64,000 nucleotides of DNA from Rhodospirillaceae bacterium (GTDB lineage Bacteria > Pseudomonadota > Alphaproteobacteria > Rhodospirillales > JABHCV01). The notes beneath the pieces are model-generated. The model was given only the letters and a program-made list of their open reading frames with translations, was not told where the DNA came from and did not search any database. How positions within the stretch are numbered: the first letter of the stretch is position 1; every line of letters starts with the position of its first letter. Shown in pieces: positions 27,121 through 36,412 of the stretch. The position numbers were made by a program, and so were the translations under genes. The stretch lies in contig JABJHA010000038.1 of NCBI GenBank assembly GCA_018662005.1, positions 52,728 through 116,727 of the forward strand. The letters are read 5' to 3'.

Positions 27121-28305
27121 ATGGCGCTTTCAGCAACCCGGTCCCATGGACAGCAAGATGGACCACAAGATCAATCGTTCAATGTGTTGTTTGAAGCAGT
27201 CAGTATTGGAGAGCAGACTAGCGCCAATCGGCTTGTCTGCTCCCCTATATCGATCAATCTGGCTGAAACAGATGGTCGGGTCAGTGATGACATCATCCGC
27301 TTTTACGGGACCATGGCGGAAACCGGCGTTGGGCTGGTAACCATTGGTGCATCGGCAGTCTCTGTCGAAGGTGGCTCGACGGCAAACGGTATGCATATAG
27401 GCCCTGCCAGATATGAAGACGGACTGAAAAGATTGGCCGATACGATACGCCAGAATGGGGCGCTCAGTTCTGCACAAATCTTTCATGTTGGGGCGCAGGG
27501 AAATACTCATTATACCGGTCAGCCGGTACTTGGGCCTTCTGCCTACACCTGTCCCGATATCGGGATCAAAGCGCGGCCTCTGGAAATTCCGGAAATTGAA
27601 CGCATTGAGGATGATTTCGCCGCCGCTATCCTGAGTGGATTGGCTTCGGGATTTGATTTTGTCGAGGTCCACGTAGCCCACGGCTATCTTCTGCATCAAT
27701 TCCTGTCACCATTTTTCAACCATCGCAACGACGCCTACGGTGGAAGCGACGAAAACCGCCTGCGCATTATCCGTCAGATTGCTGACAAAGTTACGGCCAA
27801 ACAGGGTGACGCCTTCAAACGGGTCGGGTTTCGTATTTCCGGCGGCGATTTCACCGATGACGGGATGACGATTGAACGAAATCGGGCCTTCGTAGAAATG
27901 ATGGAAAACTTGGGCGCGGCCTACTGGGTTGTTTCCGGCGGCATTTACGAGACGGCACCGCAAAAATACGAAGAAATGAAAAGTGGCGGATATTATCGCT
28001 GGGCAGCTGAGTTGAAGGCATTCGCCAACGCCCCGGTGGTCGCCCAGGGCGGCATCCGTGACCTGCGGCAGGCACTGGACATCGTCAACACCGGGCAAGG
28101 TGACCTGATCGGTATGGCGCAAGCTCTGCTTGCCGACCCGGATATCATTAAAAAAACTTTTTATGGACAGGAAAGCAAGATCATCCCCTGTCTTGAATGC
28201 AGCCGTTGCCGATATATCAAACGCGTCGACCTGACCTTCGATTGCGTCCGGCCTGATGGCTATCATCCCGGTAATGACAAATGGAAATTGACGGTTCCTG
28301 ACTAA
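27121..28305 (+). CDS. Old Yellow Enzyme-family NADH:flavin oxidoreductase
   Basis: A 394-residue FMN TIM barrel. Family features include AQIFHVGAQGN, the catalytic-type VEVHVAHGYLLHQFLSPFFN with NHRNDAYGGS, and VAQGGIRDLRQAL. The C-terminus carries C-x2-C-x2-C-x11-C (CLECSRCRYIKRVDLTFDC), resembling the [4Fe-4S] site of 2,4-dienoyl-CoA reductase-type members. There is no second FAD/NADPH half, which makes full 2,4-dienoyl-CoA reductases about 670 residues, so electrons must come from a separate partner. Enzymes of this group reduce activated C=C bonds. Placed last in the methyltransferase/epimerase/radical SAM operon, it may reduce an unsaturated sugar intermediate. Confidence 0.85.
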   Translation: MALSATRSHGQQDGPQDQSFNVLFEAVSIGEQTSANRLVCSPISINLAETDGRVSDDIIRFYGTMAETGVGLVTIGASAVSVEGGSTANGMHIGPARYEDGLKRLADTIRQNGALSSAQIFHVGAQGNTHYTGQPVLGPSAYTCPDIGIKARPLEIPEIERIEDDFAAAILSGLASGFDFVEVHVAHGYLLHQFLSPFFNHRNDAYGGSDENRLRIIRQIADKVTAKQGDAFKRVGFRISGGDFTDDGMTIERNRAFVEMMENLGAAYWVVSGGIYETAPQKYEEMKSGGYYRWAAELKAFANAPVVAQGGIRDLRQALDIVNTGQGDLIGMAQALLADPDIIKKTFYGQESKIIPCLECSRCRYIKRVDLTFDCVRPDGYHPGNDKWKLTVPD

Positions 28306-28308
28306 ACC

Positions 28309-29934
28309 CTACTGCGCCGCCTTGCCGCCGCTTTGCAGAATTGTCCGCTCCATGACGCCAGAGATATCACGGACCAGATCAGGGCGATCAAGCATTTTAA
28401 GAATGGCAATGATGCTGCCAAAGGCGACAATCCGCTTGTGAATAATCTGATTTTCCCAGCCAAAACGTTTTTTGATGAGATCAAGTTCGGCGTCACGGGC
28501 TTTATTGAAGTTTGTGCAGATACGTTCGATATCCTGATCCCAGGATTTAAAATAATCAGCAATATCAATTGATTGCCCGCTAAAGGGGTTGGTCCAGCTG
28601 CGACTGTGGTAGGGGTATTTTTTGTTCATGGACAGCGGTGATCCGGGATAAACCTCGACCCGCGTCACCAAAGCGATGTCAGCGCCTTTTTCAATAAATT
28701 CGGCAACCACCTTGATGGTATCGATCAAGTCCTCGACGGTCGATTCGGGCGGCCCCAGAATAATGTTGATCTGCGGCACCAGGCCTATACCGAGCATCGC
28801 ATCAAGAACATCACGGCAATCGGTGACGGTAACCCCGATCTTGTTGATGGATGGCGACTTGATTAATTTTTCCGAAAATGTCTCAACACCAAGACTGCAT
28901 CCCATGCATCCGGCATCGGCCAGGGCTTGCAGCAATTCCATATTGATCTGATGACGGGTGAGCACGTCGGCGATACGGGCCTGAAAATGGAAATGAAAAT
29001 CTGGCGGCAAGTCGCCTGAATTTTTAGCGGCGATAATCCCCTTACAGAAGGACAGGGCGCGCCTGGCGCCAACACCGGGCCCAACAAGGAAATCATCATC
29101 ACTGAAGATGACCAGTTTGGCGCCGTATTTTTGATAATGGTGGACGCAAAGATGAACAAGCTGATCCGCATCCAGCATCGATATTTTCGGGATCGCTTCC
29201 TGTGAAAATGGCAGGAATGTCTGACTGCTGCAAAATCCGCAACGCCGTGGGCAATGGCTGGTGCCGTAAAGACGCACATGTTCAAAAATAAACCCGGCCC
29301 CGCCAACGTCCCTGCCCTTGAAGGACTGCCGTAGATAATCCCAGTATTTCTGGTACGGAACGTCCATTTCAAGGACGTTGTCATAGAACATCTCGCGGAA
29401 TTTATCGTGATCCATGGTCTCCGCATAATGGAAAACCAGTTCTCCATCCTGATCCCGGTAAGTGATCCCTTTTAGCCCCTCGGCAATGGCAGATAGGTTA
29501 ACTGGCTCCTGATCCACGTCCAGAACCCGGCGGCAAAATTCATAAAAGGTCACTTCGGCGAAGCCCAAAAAGACAACGTTCAGCGCCGCATCCAGCCACT
29601 GTTCGTAGTTCATCGCGGCTTCCTGACCGCCGCCCGCAATAATCACAGGGTATCCCGATTTTTCGGCGCATTTTCGGAACATCCACAGGCGTTCCAGGTC
29701 GGCTTCCATCTGATAATGGGTCACACTCATGGCGATGACGGCATACTCACCGCGTTCCGCGTTCTTTATAAACTCGCTATCATCATCGATATCGTAATCA
29801 AGAATGTCACAGTCGATACCCCGATTGCGGGCGAATTCCGCTACCTTGAAAATGCCCATGGCCGGGGTCACGTAAACGCCTTCCCGGGAATGGGAATTCA
29901 TCAAAAGAATTTTGCGTTGGCCTGTCAAACTCAC
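28309..29934 (-). CDS. B12-binding-domain radical SAM enzyme
   Basis: A 541-residue protein starting at GTG 29934 (AGGA eight bases upstream). The N-terminal 150 residues form a cobalamin-binding-like fold (TPAMGIFKVAEFARNRGID, VIIAGGGQEAAMN). The cluster motif is C228-x3-C232-x2-C235 (CPRRCGFCSS). SLGVETFSEKLIKSPSIN and INIILGPPESTVED are later core motifs. It is convergent with the Old Yellow Enzyme gene (3-base gap) and forms a single-gene minus-strand unit. Substrate unknown. Confidence 0.85.
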   Translation of the reverse strand: MSLTGQRKILLMNSHSREGVYVTPAMGIFKVAEFARNRGIDCDILDYDIDDDSEFIKNAERGEYAVIAMSVTHYQMEADLERLWMFRKCAEKSGYPVIIAGGGQEAAMNYEQWLDAALNVVFLGFAEVTFYEFCRRVLDVDQEPVNLSAIAEGLKGITYRDQDGELVFHYAETMDHDKFREMFYDNVLEMDVPYQKYWDYLRQSFKGRDVGGAGFIFEHVRLYGTSHCPRRCGFCSSQTFLPFSQEAIPKISMLDADQLVHLCVHHYQKYGAKLVIFSDDDFLVGPGVGARRALSFCKGIIAAKNSGDLPPDFHFHFQARIADVLTRHQINMELLQALADAGCMGCSLGVETFSEKLIKSPSINKIGVTVTDCRDVLDAMLGIGLVPQINIILGPPESTVEDLIDTIKVVAEFIEKGADIALVTRVEVYPGSPLSMNKKYPYHSRSWTNPFSGQSIDIADYFKSWDQDIERICTNFNKARDAELDLIKKRFGWENQIIHKRIVAFGSIIAILKMLDRPDLVRDISGVMERTILQSGGKAAQ

Positions 29935-30016
29935 ACCTGTGATCCTGTCAAATTTGCCACTGCTTACTTCCGAAATTCTACCACAATTGATGCTTCAGTA
30001 TTGCTGAACATTAACC

Positions 30017-31699
30017 TTGGTCATAGTATCAGATGATATCTCTACAGGTGTTCGTCAACAAAATGATCGTGGAAAGCACACACTCTTGAACAGCGCTGAA
30101 CAGGATTTAAATACAGCCAGGCAGCATCACGCAGCCGGTCAATTTGTGCAGGCAGAGAGCCTTTATCAAAATATCCTGCAAACCGTTCCCGATCATGCTG
30201 AAACCCTGCACTTGCTTGGTATTTTGTCCCATCAGGTGGGCAAAGTCGAAAATGCCATTGATTTCATGAACAGAGCCCTTGCCAGCAAACCAGACTTTGC
30301 AGAGGCGCACAGCGATTTGGGCAATATGCTGCTTGCCCTGGGCCGGCTTGAAGAGGCTGTAACCAGCTACCAAAAAGCCACCATGCTAAAGCCGGACTTT
30401 GCAGAGGCGTACTCGAACCTGGGCATCGCACAAATGAATTTGGGTATGCTGGAAGATGCCGCGGTCAGTTATGGCAAGGCTATCGCCGTAAAGCCGGATT
30501 ATGCGAATGCCCACTACAATCTTTGTGAAGTTTTGGAGAAAACCAACCGCACCGACGACCTGCGCACGGCCTTGGAAAACGCCAGAAAATATTGCCCCAA
30601 TGATTATCGCCTGACCCTCAGGGAAGCCCAAATTCTCAAACGGGACGGCAATTTTGCAGCCGCACGAGAATCCCTCGAATCAACACAAACAGGGGCAGAG
30701 GATTCCGGGTTCATGGTGGCGCGGGCGTATCTTCTGGGCGAACTGTGTGACCGGCTGGACGATGTGGAAAGCGCCTACCGCTACTTCATGGAAGGCAATA
30801 TCATCGTCAGCCAAAACCCGCAAATACAACAGATCGACAAAACCACGCCGTTTGCCCGCATCGATGTTCTGGCAGGGCGTTTTAGCGCTGACTGGATTGC
30901 AAACTGGCCACAAATTGAATGCAACGACAGCCGCCCGGACCCGGTTTTCCTTGTTGGCTTTCCTCGTTCCGGCACCACCTTGCTTGATACCATCCTGCGC
31001 AGCCATCAAGGCATTAGCCTTGTTGAGGAAATGCCGACCATCCAAAACGTCGAACAAGCCCTTGAGCAACTTCCCGGAGCCAATCCAAATGGCTTGGCGG
31101 AACTTGACCAAAACAGTCTCATGCACTTGCGGCAGGTCTATTTTGCTGAACTGGACAGGCATCTGGAACCTGCAGAGACCGCAAACATTGTTATCGACAG
31201 AATGCCCTGGAACAACACCGTTGCAGGCCATATCAAACGGATTTTTCCGAACGCCCGTTTTATTTTCGCCCAACGCCACCCCTGCGACTGTGTGTTGAGT
31301 TGCTTCATGCAGAATTTCCTGCCGAGCGATGCCAACGTCAACTTCCTGAAGCTGGAAGACGCGGCTCATTTGTATGACAAGACGATGAACTTGTGGCAGC
31401 AATATCAAGATGTACTGGAACTGGATGTTTGCACGGTACGCTATGAAAATCTTGTGGACTCATTTGAAGAAACTCTGAACCCGATACTTGATTTTCTGGG
31501 CATCGACTGGGATGAGGGTTTGCGGGATTACACCGAAACAGCAAAAAGTCGCGGAACCATCAGCACGGCAAGTTATCATCAGGTCACCCAGCCAATCTAC
31601 AAAAGGGCCAGCGGGCGCTGGCAACGATACCAGCAACACATGCAAGGTGTTCTTCCGGTCTTGCTGCCCTGGGCTAAACGTTTTGGCTATGATGATTGA
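30017..31699 (+). CDS. TPR-sulfotransferase
   Basis: A 560-residue protein. About residues 30-280 are TPR units (SDLGNMLLALGRLEEAV, YSNLGIAQMNLGMLEDAA). Residues 305-560 are a PAPS-dependent sulfotransferase: the 5'-phosphosulfate loop is GFPRSGTTLLD (314-324) and the 3'-phosphate site is near FAQRHPCDCVLSCFM. The start is unclear: TTG at 30017 lacks a ribosome site, while TTG at 30086 has GGAAAG upstream and would remove 23 residues. The family sulfates sugar hydroxyls or protein tyrosines, and TPR fusion suggests a protein-bound substrate. It heads a six-gene plus-strand operon running to 37597. Confidence 0.82.
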   Translation: MVIVSDDISTGVRQQNDRGKHTLLNSAEQDLNTARQHHAAGQFVQAESLYQNILQTVPDHAETLHLLGILSHQVGKVENAIDFMNRALASKPDFAEAHSDLGNMLLALGRLEEAVTSYQKATMLKPDFAEAYSNLGIAQMNLGMLEDAAVSYGKAIAVKPDYANAHYNLCEVLEKTNRTDDLRTALENARKYCPNDYRLTLREAQILKRDGNFAAARESLESTQTGAEDSGFMVARAYLLGELCDRLDDVESAYRYFMEGNIIVSQNPQIQQIDKTTPFARIDVLAGRFSADWIANWPQIECNDSRPDPVFLVGFPRSGTTLLDTILRSHQGISLVEEMPTIQNVEQALEQLPGANPNGLAELDQNSLMHLRQVYFAELDRHLEPAETANIVIDRMPWNNTVAGHIKRIFPNARFIFAQRHPCDCVLSCFMQNFLPSDANVNFLKLEDAAHLYDKTMNLWQQYQDVLELDVCTVRYENLVDSFEETLNPILDFLGIDWDEGLRDYTETAKSRGTISTASYHQVTQPIYKRASGRWQRYQQHMQGVLPVLLPWAKRFGYDD

Positions 31700-31729
31700 A
31701 CAATCCCAACAGGCTGCTAGGAAAACTCC

Positions 31730-32407
31730 ATGAAAAAGACACGAGAACCGGGTTATCAGGAGGCTCTGGATTTGATGCAGGCAGAAGGTCTCATCCCTAT
31801 GGGCATCACCACGAGCTGGATGTGGAAATATGATCCCAAACGCCTGACCTTTGTTTTTTCCCGCTACAAATTTGTCGCCAAGATGCTGGCCGGGAAAAAG
31901 AATGTCCTCGAAATCGGCTGTGCCGATGCCTTCGCCAGCCAAATCGTCCGCCACGAAGTGGAAGCCATGACGGCGGTCGATTTCGATCCCATTTTCATTG
32001 AACAGGCCCAGGCGCAAATCAATCCAGATTTGCCCATTAAACTGATCCACCACAACATGCTCGAAGGACCAGTGCCCACAGACTCCATGTTCGACGCCGC
32101 TTATTGCTGCGATGTCTTTGAACATATCGATCCGGCAAGCGAACGGGATTTCCTTAAAAACACCCTGGCGACCCTTAAATCAGAAGGGGTTCTGATAATG
32201 GGGATACCCTCCCTGCAGTCACAGGCCTATGCGTCGGAACATAACAAGCAGCAACACGTAAACTGCAAGGACGGGGACGAATTCAAGGCGTTAATGGACG
32301 AATACTTTCATAATGTTTTCCTGTTTTCCATGAACGACGAGGTCATTCACACTGGTTTTTCACCGATGGCGCATTATCTGTTTGTTATATGTTGCGGGAA
32401 AAAATAA
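31730..32407 (+). CDS. Class I SAM-dependent methyltransferase
   Basis: A 225-residue methyltransferase with NVLEIGCADAFASQIV (residues 58-73, SAM loop), MTAVDFDPIFIEQA (acidic residue for the ribose) and AAYCCDVFEHIDPA (motif II). It has no added domains. It lies 30 bases after the TPR-sulfotransferase and 31 before a B12-type radical SAM gene. An O-methyltransferase acting on the same glycan is plausible. Nothing in the sequence fixes the target atom. Confidence 0.82.
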   Translation: MKKTREPGYQEALDLMQAEGLIPMGITTSWMWKYDPKRLTFVFSRYKFVAKMLAGKKNVLEIGCADAFASQIVRHEVEAMTAVDFDPIFIEQAQAQINPDLPIKLIHHNMLEGPVPTDSMFDAAYCCDVFEHIDPASERDFLKNTLATLKSEGVLIMGIPSLQSQAYASEHNKQQHVNCKDGDEFKALMDEYFHNVFLFSMNDEVIHTGFSPMAHYLFVICCGKK

Positions 32408-32438
32408 GCATCAACTGGCCAGGTTTTGAAATCCGACG

Positions 32439-34409
32439 ATGAACACAGAACCATCAAGACAAAACGTCTACCTGATTGATCCGGGCACCGACAGCAACCT
32501 GAACCTGTTACCGTTGGGAATTGGCCGCATTGCGTCGTATTGCCGATCCCTTGATAAAATATCAAATGCCTTTGACTGTCAGGTCCGGTGGCTGCGCAAG
32601 CCCGCTGCTGTCCTTGCGGACAGTCTGGAAAGTCCTGCCGTTGTCGGTTTGCCCTGTTATGTCTGGAATACCCAGGCGTCATTGGAATTGGCGCGGGCCA
32701 TCCGCAACCGCCACCCGGACTGCCTGATTGTCGTTGGTGGTGCCTCCATTCCCAAACGCGATGCAAGCATCAAAACTTTTCTTGCCGAAAACCCCTATAT
32801 TGATGTTCTGGTCCGTGGTGACGGCGAGGCCACCTTCGCCGAAATTCTTGAGGCGCTCATTGACAAGCGTGACCTTGCCGACGTTGGCGGGATTGCCACT
32901 ACGGGTCCGGGCAAACCGGGCGGCATATTGATAAGTCCGCCAAATCCATGGATCAAAGATCTCGATATTATTCCGTCACCGTTTCTCGACGGCATTTTCG
33001 ACGAGCTGATGACCTTGCACCGCGACAAGGTCACCGGGGTGGTGCTGGAAAGCAATCGCGGCTGTCCTTATTCATGTACATTTTGCGACTGGGGAAGCGC
33101 CGACCTTCACAAAATCAAAACCTTCAACCTGCAACGCGTGAAAGATGAAATCGACTGGGTGGGCAAGAACGCCATTCCCTATATTTTTCTGGCAGACGCT
33201 AACTTTGGCATTCTTTACGAACGGGATATGGCGTTGGCAGATCACATCGCCAGAACATGCGAGCGTTATGGCTATCCAGAGTTTTTAGGGATCAACTGGG
33301 CTAAAAACAGCAATAACCATGTGGTCGAGATCGCCGAACGATTGCTTTCGGGCGGGGTCAATGCAGGGGTTACCCTTGCCGCGCAATCCTTTCATGAACT
33401 AACGTTGGAGGCCATCAACCGCCGCAATATGAAGCAGGGTGACGTCAATAAAATGCGCAAGCTGTTTCATTCCAAAGGCATCGTCACCTATACCGACCTG
33501 ATTGTCGGTCTGCCCGAAGAAACCTTGGAGAGTTTTCTGGGCGGGCTGGAAATGGTGATGACCCCCGACCTGAACGATCACTGGGTTATTCACCTGTGTA
33601 ATATTCTGGAAAACAGCGAGATGTCGGAACCCGCATACCTTAGCCGTTATCGCATCGAAACGCGGACCTGCGCGGTTACGATGACGCTGCGCATTCACGA
33701 TACGGATTCGGTTAAGGAAAACGAGATTATTGTCATTGCAACCAGCACCCTGCCCCGCCCGGATTGGGAGCGCGCCTATGATGTCGGCTACCTTTGCGCC
33801 GCGCTGCATAATTTCCGGCTCGCATTTTTCGTAATGAACCTGCTAAAGGCCCGCTTCGGCATTGACCACACCGCATTCATTTCATTCTTTCTGGACACAG
33901 TGCGCGAACAACCCGTCCGCTGGCCCGTTCTTCACAGGGGTGTTGAACATCTGCGCCGCCAACGCCAAATGATTGTTGATGGCGTTGCCCGTTACTCGCC
34001 GGTCAAGGAACTTGGCGATTTCAACGCTTCCCCGCAAGAGGCATTGTTGGCCATGTTTCTTGAGGTTGCGGATCAGTTTTATGACGAATTAGGTGAGCTG
34101 ACACAGTGCCTACTTGACGCCCACGACAAGGAATTACCGCCCGACCTTTTGGCTGAACTGTTCGACTATCAAAGGCTCCGCATGACAGTGTGGCAACCGG
34201 CAGCAACCCATCACCGTGATTTATGCTATGACTTGCCAACATATTTTGACCAGTTGCAGCAGGGAAATTCCGTAAACATGCCAGCCAAAAAAACCTGTCA
34301 GATCGACGTTATCGTTCCGGCAAACGACGCCGCCGACAAATTCGACCATGCACGCAGGCGCACGCGCGGGGCACGCTATTCGGATATACTGGACGTCAGG
34401 GCAACTTAA
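32439..34409 (+). CDS. B12-binding-domain radical SAM enzyme, long form
   Basis: A 656-residue protein. The N-terminal domain has LLPLGIGRIASYCRSL and LVRGDGEATFAEILEAL, the cobalamin-binding-like layout. The cluster motif is C209-x3-C213-x2-C216 (NRGCPYSCTFCDWG). LQRVKDEIDWVGK, FLADANFG and DLIVGLPEETLE follow. The last 250 residues are a family-specific extension rich in helices, of unknown role. It sits in the operon between the methyltransferase and a SPASM-like radical SAM gene (18-base gap), so two radical steps are probably co-expressed. Confidence 0.85.
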   Translation: MNTEPSRQNVYLIDPGTDSNLNLLPLGIGRIASYCRSLDKISNAFDCQVRWLRKPAAVLADSLESPAVVGLPCYVWNTQASLELARAIRNRHPDCLIVVGGASIPKRDASIKTFLAENPYIDVLVRGDGEATFAEILEALIDKRDLADVGGIATTGPGKPGGILISPPNPWIKDLDIIPSPFLDGIFDELMTLHRDKVTGVVLESNRGCPYSCTFCDWGSADLHKIKTFNLQRVKDEIDWVGKNAIPYIFLADANFGILYERDMALADHIARTCERYGYPEFLGINWAKNSNNHVVEIAERLLSGGVNAGVTLAAQSFHELTLEAINRRNMKQGDVNKMRKLFHSKGIVTYTDLIVGLPEETLESFLGGLEMVMTPDLNDHWVIHLCNILENSEMSEPAYLSRYRIETRTCAVTMTLRIHDTDSVKENEIIVIATSTLPRPDWERAYDVGYLCAALHNFRLAFFVMNLLKARFGIDHTAFISFFLDTVREQPVRWPVLHRGVEHLRRQRQMIVDGVARYSPVKELGDFNASPQEALLAMFLEVADQFYDELGELTQCLLDAHDKELPPDLLAELFDYQRLRMTVWQPAATHHRDLCYDLPTYFDQLQQGNSVNMPAKKTCQIDVIVPANDAADKFDHARRRTRGARYSDILDVRAT

Positions 34410-34427
34410 ATAAAGGCCAGCGACAAG

Positions 34428-35540
34428 ATGGATAAAAAGCCAACAAAGCCTGTCGTAAAAGACAAGTTCAACATGGACGGTCATAAATTGTTGTGGCATC
34501 TGGACCGGGTCGCCCAGTGGCAACAAGGTGACAGGGTCCCGCCGCTGCACCTGGATATGGGGATCACAACAGGCTGCAACATGGCTTGCACCTATTGTTA
34601 CGGGGTTATTCAGGGACGCTCCGGGTTTGGCACTGACCAGAAGGGTAAATTTGTGATGCCGCTTGAGGCCGTCAAAAGAACCTTCCGCGATGCAAAAGAA
34701 GTCGGTGTGCGTTCCATCGCCATGATCGGCGAAGGCGAAAACACCCTGCATCCGGATTTTTACGAGATTATCGATTACGCCCGCCAGATCGACCTCGACA
34801 TCAGTCTCGCCACCAATGGCATCCGTATTGATCACGAACAACTCGATATTATTTTGAGCAGCCTGAAATGGTTACGGGTCAACATCAGTGCTGCAACAGA
34901 AGAGGCATTTCAGAAAATCCATCAGGTCACCCATTACCAACGCGTGCTCGACAACATCGAAGCCCTGGCAAAGGCCAAACGTGAAGGCAACTATGACTGC
35001 ACGATCGGTATGCAAATGGTGGTCACAGACGAAAATATGGATCAAATCGTGCCGCTCGCCAAACTGGGACGGGAACTTGGGGCCGATTATCTTGTCGTCA
35101 AGGCCTGTTCGGATACGCCAGAAAAAACACTGGGCTCCCCTGAAGGCCGGTACATGGATTTCGAGCACCTTTTCAAAGAGGCCGAGGCGTTTTCAACCGA
35201 AACCTACACAGTCTCGATCAAATGGCACAAATTGGCCAATGCTGGCTGGAAGGAATATGATGTTTGTTACGGCACCCAGTTCATTCTGGGGGTTAGTGGC
35301 AACGGCAACGTCTTCCCTTGCGGTCATTGGTTCGATGTCCGATCTGATGAATTCCTGATGGGTAATGTTATTGAGCAATCATTCAAAGAGATCGTTGAAA
35401 GCGAGCGTTACTGGCAAGTGCAAAAACACGTCCAGTCCGTCGACGTCAATCATGATTGCGAAAGCAACTGCCGCCAGCATTACATCAATCAATTCCTGTG
35501 GGATATCAGTCAGAACCCGCCCCATAAGAATTTTGTGTAG
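34428..35540 (+). CDS. Radical SAM/SPASM-type enzyme
   Basis: A 370-residue protein. The cluster motif is C50-x3-C54-x2-C57 (TTGCNMACTYCYG). Auxiliary-cluster Cys follow: CYGTQF, VFPCGHWFD and CESNCRQH. It ends in HKNFV. The N-terminus (GHKLLWHLDRVAQW) and C-terminus match two other radical SAM proteins at 43742 and 44922, so the three form a paralogous set. FLMGNVIEQSFKEIVES is the usual SPASM linker. It is followed after 9 bases by an RmlD-like reductase, suggesting action on a sugar nucleotide. Confidence 0.85.
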   Translation: MDKKPTKPVVKDKFNMDGHKLLWHLDRVAQWQQGDRVPPLHLDMGITTGCNMACTYCYGVIQGRSGFGTDQKGKFVMPLEAVKRTFRDAKEVGVRSIAMIGEGENTLHPDFYEIIDYARQIDLDISLATNGIRIDHEQLDIILSSLKWLRVNISAATEEAFQKIHQVTHYQRVLDNIEALAKAKREGNYDCTIGMQMVVTDENMDQIVPLAKLGRELGADYLVVKACSDTPEKTLGSPEGRYMDFEHLFKEAEAFSTETYTVSIKWHKLANAGWKEYDVCYGTQFILGVSGNGNVFPCGHWFDVRSDEFLMGNVIEQSFKEIVESERYWQVQKHVQSVDVNHDCESNCRQHYINQFLWDISQNPPHKNFV

Positions 35541-35549
35541 AGCCAGCAC

Positions 35550-36392
35550 ATGAAATTCCTTTTGTTCGGATCATCCGGTTGCTTTGGCACCGCTTTTGAG
35601 GCGGCGTGTGCAAGCCGCAATGTGGATTTCACCGGCCTGTCCCATCAGGATATCGATATCCTCAACCACGGTGACGTGGAGGCGCTGATAAGCAAGCAAA
35701 AGCCGGACGTCATCATTAATTCCGTTGCCATGGTTGGTATTAACCCGTGCGAGGAAGACCCGGGCAAAGCCTTCGCCTTACACGCAACGGCGGCTCTAAA
35801 CATGATCAAGGAATCGGCCGCCATCAACGCCACATTTATTCAAACCAGCAGCCATGCGGTGTTTGATGGCAGCAAGGATGAACCATATACCGAAGACGAC
35901 ACACCCAGGGCCGGCAACGTCTACGCCGTTTCAAAATACGCCGCTGAAATGTTCGCGAGCACCTGGTGCCCAAAACATTATGTGGTGCGTTTTCCGACTA
36001 TGTATGGCCCACGCCGAAACGCATCGCCCGGATTCGTTGACAAGGTACTGCAATGGATAGATGAGGGCCGTGAGTTGCAGATCGCCCACGACAAGATCGA
36101 CTCACCGACCTATGTGAAGGATGCCGCCGAAGCGGTACTTGAACTTGCCCTTAACAAGCGGCCTTATGGCACCTACCACATCGCCAACGAGGGCATCGTC
36201 AGCTATTTTGATTTTATTAAGCAACTGGCGGCCTTGTTGGGGGCGTCCAACAAGGTCCATCCGGTCAAAGATGCAGACTTTCCATCGCTTGCCCCCAAGG
36301 CCCTGAAAACATCCATGCGCTCCATCAAGCTTGAACCATTAAGGTTATGGAATCACGCTCTTGAGGATTATGTTGAAAACGAGTTGAAGTAA
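35550..36392 (+). CDS. RmlD-like NAD(P)-dependent sugar reductase
   Basis: A 280-residue extended SDR with GSSGCFG (residues 7-13), VIINSVAMVGINPCEEDP (RmlD-type start of the substrate site), FIQTSSHAVFDG and the catalytic YAVSK (125-129). dTDP-4-dehydrorhamnose reductases share this pattern and length. It probably reduces a 4-keto-deoxy sugar nucleotide, possibly the product of a radical SAM reaction made by the gene directly before it. A second RmlD-like gene is at 49135. Confidence 0.82.
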   Translation: MKFLLFGSSGCFGTAFEAACASRNVDFTGLSHQDIDILNHGDVEALISKQKPDVIINSVAMVGINPCEEDPGKAFALHATAALNMIKESAAINATFIQTSSHAVFDGSKDEPYTEDDTPRAGNVYAVSKYAAEMFASTWCPKHYVVRFPTMYGPRRNASPGFVDKVLQWIDEGRELQIAHDKIDSPTYVKDAAEAVLELALNKRPYGTYHIANEGIVSYFDFIKQLAALLGASNKVHPVKDADFPSLAPKALKTSMRSIKLEPLRLWNHALEDYVENELK

Positions 36393-36412
36393 AAGTACGG
36401 GGGGAGGGAAAT

